Assembly (NCBI GenBank): GCA_000711775.1
Contig: ARYC01000705.1
Location: 1-64,000, forward strand
DNA: 64,000 nucleotides
Source: Oxytricha trifallax
Taxonomy: Eukaryota; Ciliophora; Spirotrichea; Sporadotrichida; Oxytrichidae
Direction: 5' to 3'
Of this stretch, positions 61,902-64,000 are shown in pieces. Every line of letters starts with the position of its first letter. Position 1 is the first letter of the stretch. A program made the translations under genes and the position numbers. The notes under the pieces are model-generated. The model saw only the letters and a list, made by a program, of their open reading frames with translations. It did not search any database and was not told the origin of the DNA.

Positions 61902-63388
61902 CAAAACCCCAAAACCCCTTAAGGAGTTTGATTGAATTTTTTGGTTGATAAAAGCAGATAAATATAGCTTTTCTTATTAGGGTTTTATAACAGTATATGT
62001 AGGGAATCAAAGTTTAAATCTAACGTAAAATAGCATGTGTCAAAGGAGTTTTATTTTTTTACTAATAACTCAAAAAAGTACTTTGGCATCATGAGGCAAC
62101 TTTCTAAACTTATTTTATCATTCATTTTATGATTTAGTATTTTGTATGGTCCTCACTATTAATAAGCTTTATGATAATTTAGTCAACGAGATATTTAATT
62201 TAGAGTTAGAATATTAGAATTTATTAATGATAACCATTCAAGGAAAATATAACTGTCAATTAGTTCATCACTAAAAAATCAATTGCTTATTATTGGTAAA
62301 AACTAAATAATTATTCTTATATTTATCTAATTAAATCAAATATCAAACTCAATTCCGATATAAATCTTAATACCAAAGTAAACAAAGTAAGTTTATTAAA
62401 CATTTAATCTTGATAATTTTTATATTAATTTGTTTTACTATGTTTTTTAAACTTCAGAAGTTTTGGATATTATTGAATTTCTTCAAATACATGATGAAGT
62501 AATACTTTTAATTATAAAATTAAAAAACCCAATATAAATTTTAAGATAGTATATATATGTACATAATTTTGAATATTTTAGATAAAATACATAATTTATA
62601 TTTATTTAATATATGATTATATATGATAAAATATTTTGATAATAATTGGCTTAGAAATTTTTTTAAATTAATTTTTACCCATTTTATGATTATTAAAATT
62701 TCGCAAAAAAAATAAAATACGTATTTTTAGAAAAAAAATAATTGGATAATTATTTTTTGCGTGTTTTCTAACCCTTCTGCATTTAATCGATTCTATAATT
62801 TAATTAGTCTTCAGAAATAGAAAAGTAAAACCGATAGCTCTCATAATGCGATAGACAGTTTTGTAAAATATTTTATTATTTTTATATTTTTTAGCTATTG
62901 ATTAAACAGCGATGTGTATCTTAGTGAAATGGCCATGAAACATTACAGCCCTCTAAGCAAATGAAAAATTAGTGCAGCTATTCAGAGTCTGATTTTAATA
63001 AGATAGTCAATAATATTATTATTATAAAAGTTTGAAGGTTTCTTACTCTTAGAATGATGTTGCTATCTTTTAAATTAAAAGCTAACAAGCAATTAGAGCT
63101 TTCAATGGCAGGAAATTTAGGAAGCTGTCTTGTTATAGACGTATAATTTAAAATAGTTTTGATTTATTCACAAAAGTTATTACTCTCAAATCGCAACTTA
63201 AACAACAGATCTTTTTACTCACTCATTTACTGATCTCTGATCTAGCATTATAAATACAAATTTACATTAAATTTAAACTCTTGTCTCAAACATAAACCCT
63301 ATTAAACCTAATAAAATATACACTACTTGTCTACTTTTATCAATAAAAAACTCTATCAATCTACTGAAGGAGTTATGGGGTTTTGAGT
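61899..63388. mobile_element. Short (about 1.5 kb) TBE copy with both ends
   Basis: The left end is AAT (61899-61901) followed by CAAAACCCCAAAACCCC (61902-61918). The right end is GGGGTTTTG (63377-63385) followed by AGT. The two termini align as inverted repeats for about 80 bp (for example the internal TTGATAAAAGCAGATAA against TTGATAAAAGTAGACAA), the length expected for TBE ends. At 1.48 kb it is far shorter than a full TBE of about 4 kb, so it is internally deleted. A frame near 63080-63240 (QQAIRAFNGRKFRKLSCYRR) may be an ORF remnant. The ANT triplets differ (AAT, AGT), so the duplication is not exact. Confidence 0.75.
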
Positions 63389-64000
63389 CTCCCACTTAAA
63401 ATAGCTTATTTTTTAATTTATTTTCGATTTTATTATGCATTGTTAAAAGTACTATATATCAAATATTCCATGGAGAGTCATTAATTGCTAATAAAGATAT
63501 AATTAAAATATATTTTAATTTAATATTTTATGTTATAGATTAGAGTTTATGACATCTAAAAATGAAAAAATTAAATTTATGATATACTTAATGAAAAAAT
63601 TCCAAATATAATTTGAATTTCCTAATGTCAATTTCACTAAAATGTAAAATACTGAAATTTGATAGTTGATATTCATAACATTTTTTGCTTTAATTAAACT
63701 TTGGATGAACAAAATGTTAGAAAACAAACGAATTCATACAATTATTGACTAATTTTCTTAAGAAAAAATGATAAAATTATATTGGGGGGCCAAGTCTGAC
63801 CAATGTAATTGTTTTTATAGTTAATTCGGTTTACCTGCTTCTGGTCAAATAAACTTCGGAAAATACGAAGAAACAATTTTTTATTACTTGAGATTTCTCA
63901 AAATGGGAATTAGTTTAAACATAAAATGAAAAAAACTCATACATTTGTTTTCATTAGTCTGAGTTCAATATTTTACAATTCTAAACTGTATAACTTACTC
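63389..64000. other. AT-rich region at window end
   Basis: No coding frame recognised on either strand. A short GC patch (GGGGGGCCAAGTCTGACC, 63783-63800) stands out but is not identified. Confidence 0.35.

Noticed and set aside
2637-64000. Scrambled gene architecture
   Set aside because: All MDSs that could be ordered by protein homology or pointers (H3, ITPA, kinesin, coiled-coil gene, Cys-rich gene) are in linear order and one orientation.
1-64000. CRISPR arrays, bacterial operons or ribosome-binding sites
   Set aside because: The sequence is eukaryotic germline DNA with introns, IESs and a TGA-only stop code; no such features were seen.

Overview
The window reads as germline (micronuclear) DNA of a hypotrich/stichotrich ciliate of the Oxytricha, Stylonychia or Tetmemena type. 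Long reading frames appear only if TAA and TAG are read as glutamine and TGA is the sole stop. The DNA is very AT-rich. Nearly every gene is cut by short AT-rich segments bounded by 3-10 bp direct repeats, as expected of IESs and their pointers between macronuclear-destined segments (MDSs). Some gaps are instead GT-AG introns. At least two ends of telomere-bearing elements (TBE, with C4A4 repeats in their termini) and one short complete-looking TBE copy are present. All coordinates are hand-read, so gene ends are approximate unless a start codon or TGA is cited.

Layout, left to right: the right end of a decayed TBE with its kinase gene (1-823); a cytochrome b5-domain gene (-); a long Gln/Ser/Asn-rich IQ-motif gene (+, 2637-6604); a strongly divergent histone H3 with an unusual C-terminal tail (-, about 7071-7905); a very large BRCA2-like gene (-, 8651 to about 16430) that runs up to another TBE-type end; AT-rich germline DNA with a 0.64 kb foldback; a Ser/Asn/Gln-rich gene (+, 19859-23579); a further + gene (24079-25875); a - gene (26143-28922) whose IES has terminal inverted repeats; an ITP pyrophosphatase (+, 29167-30413); a divergent kinesin (+, 30599-34648); a small - membrane protein; a second foldback; a small + membrane protein; and a coiled-coil gene (-, 37871-42333) carrying a GC-rich retroposon-like insertion that behaves as an IES. 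Then come a multi-pass receptor-like gene (+, from 43008), a LAG1-type ceramide synthase (+, 46300-49013) with a third foldback inside it, a CFAP97/Hemingway-like ciliary gene (-), a small secreted protein gene, a giant cysteine-repeat multi-TM protein (+, to 57354), an ODR4 homologue (+, 57511-60141), a TTAA-flanked inverted-repeat element, and the first segments of a secreted-protein gene cut by a 1.5 kb TBE copy.

The genes are ordinary single-gene macronuclear chromosomes packed in both orientations. They do not form an operon or pathway, although several suit ciliate cell biology (kinesin, CFAP97, ODR4, surface Cys-rich protein) and one suits programmed DNA recombination (BRCA2). The most notable signals are the tailed histone H3, a 710 bp GC-rich element whose flanking 13 bp repeats look like a target-site duplication used as a pointer, an IES and a free element sharing the same inverted-repeat ends, and three long foldbacks. 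All MDSs I could place lie in linear order. I saw no convincing scrambling, although the Cys-rich gene lacks its start segment here.
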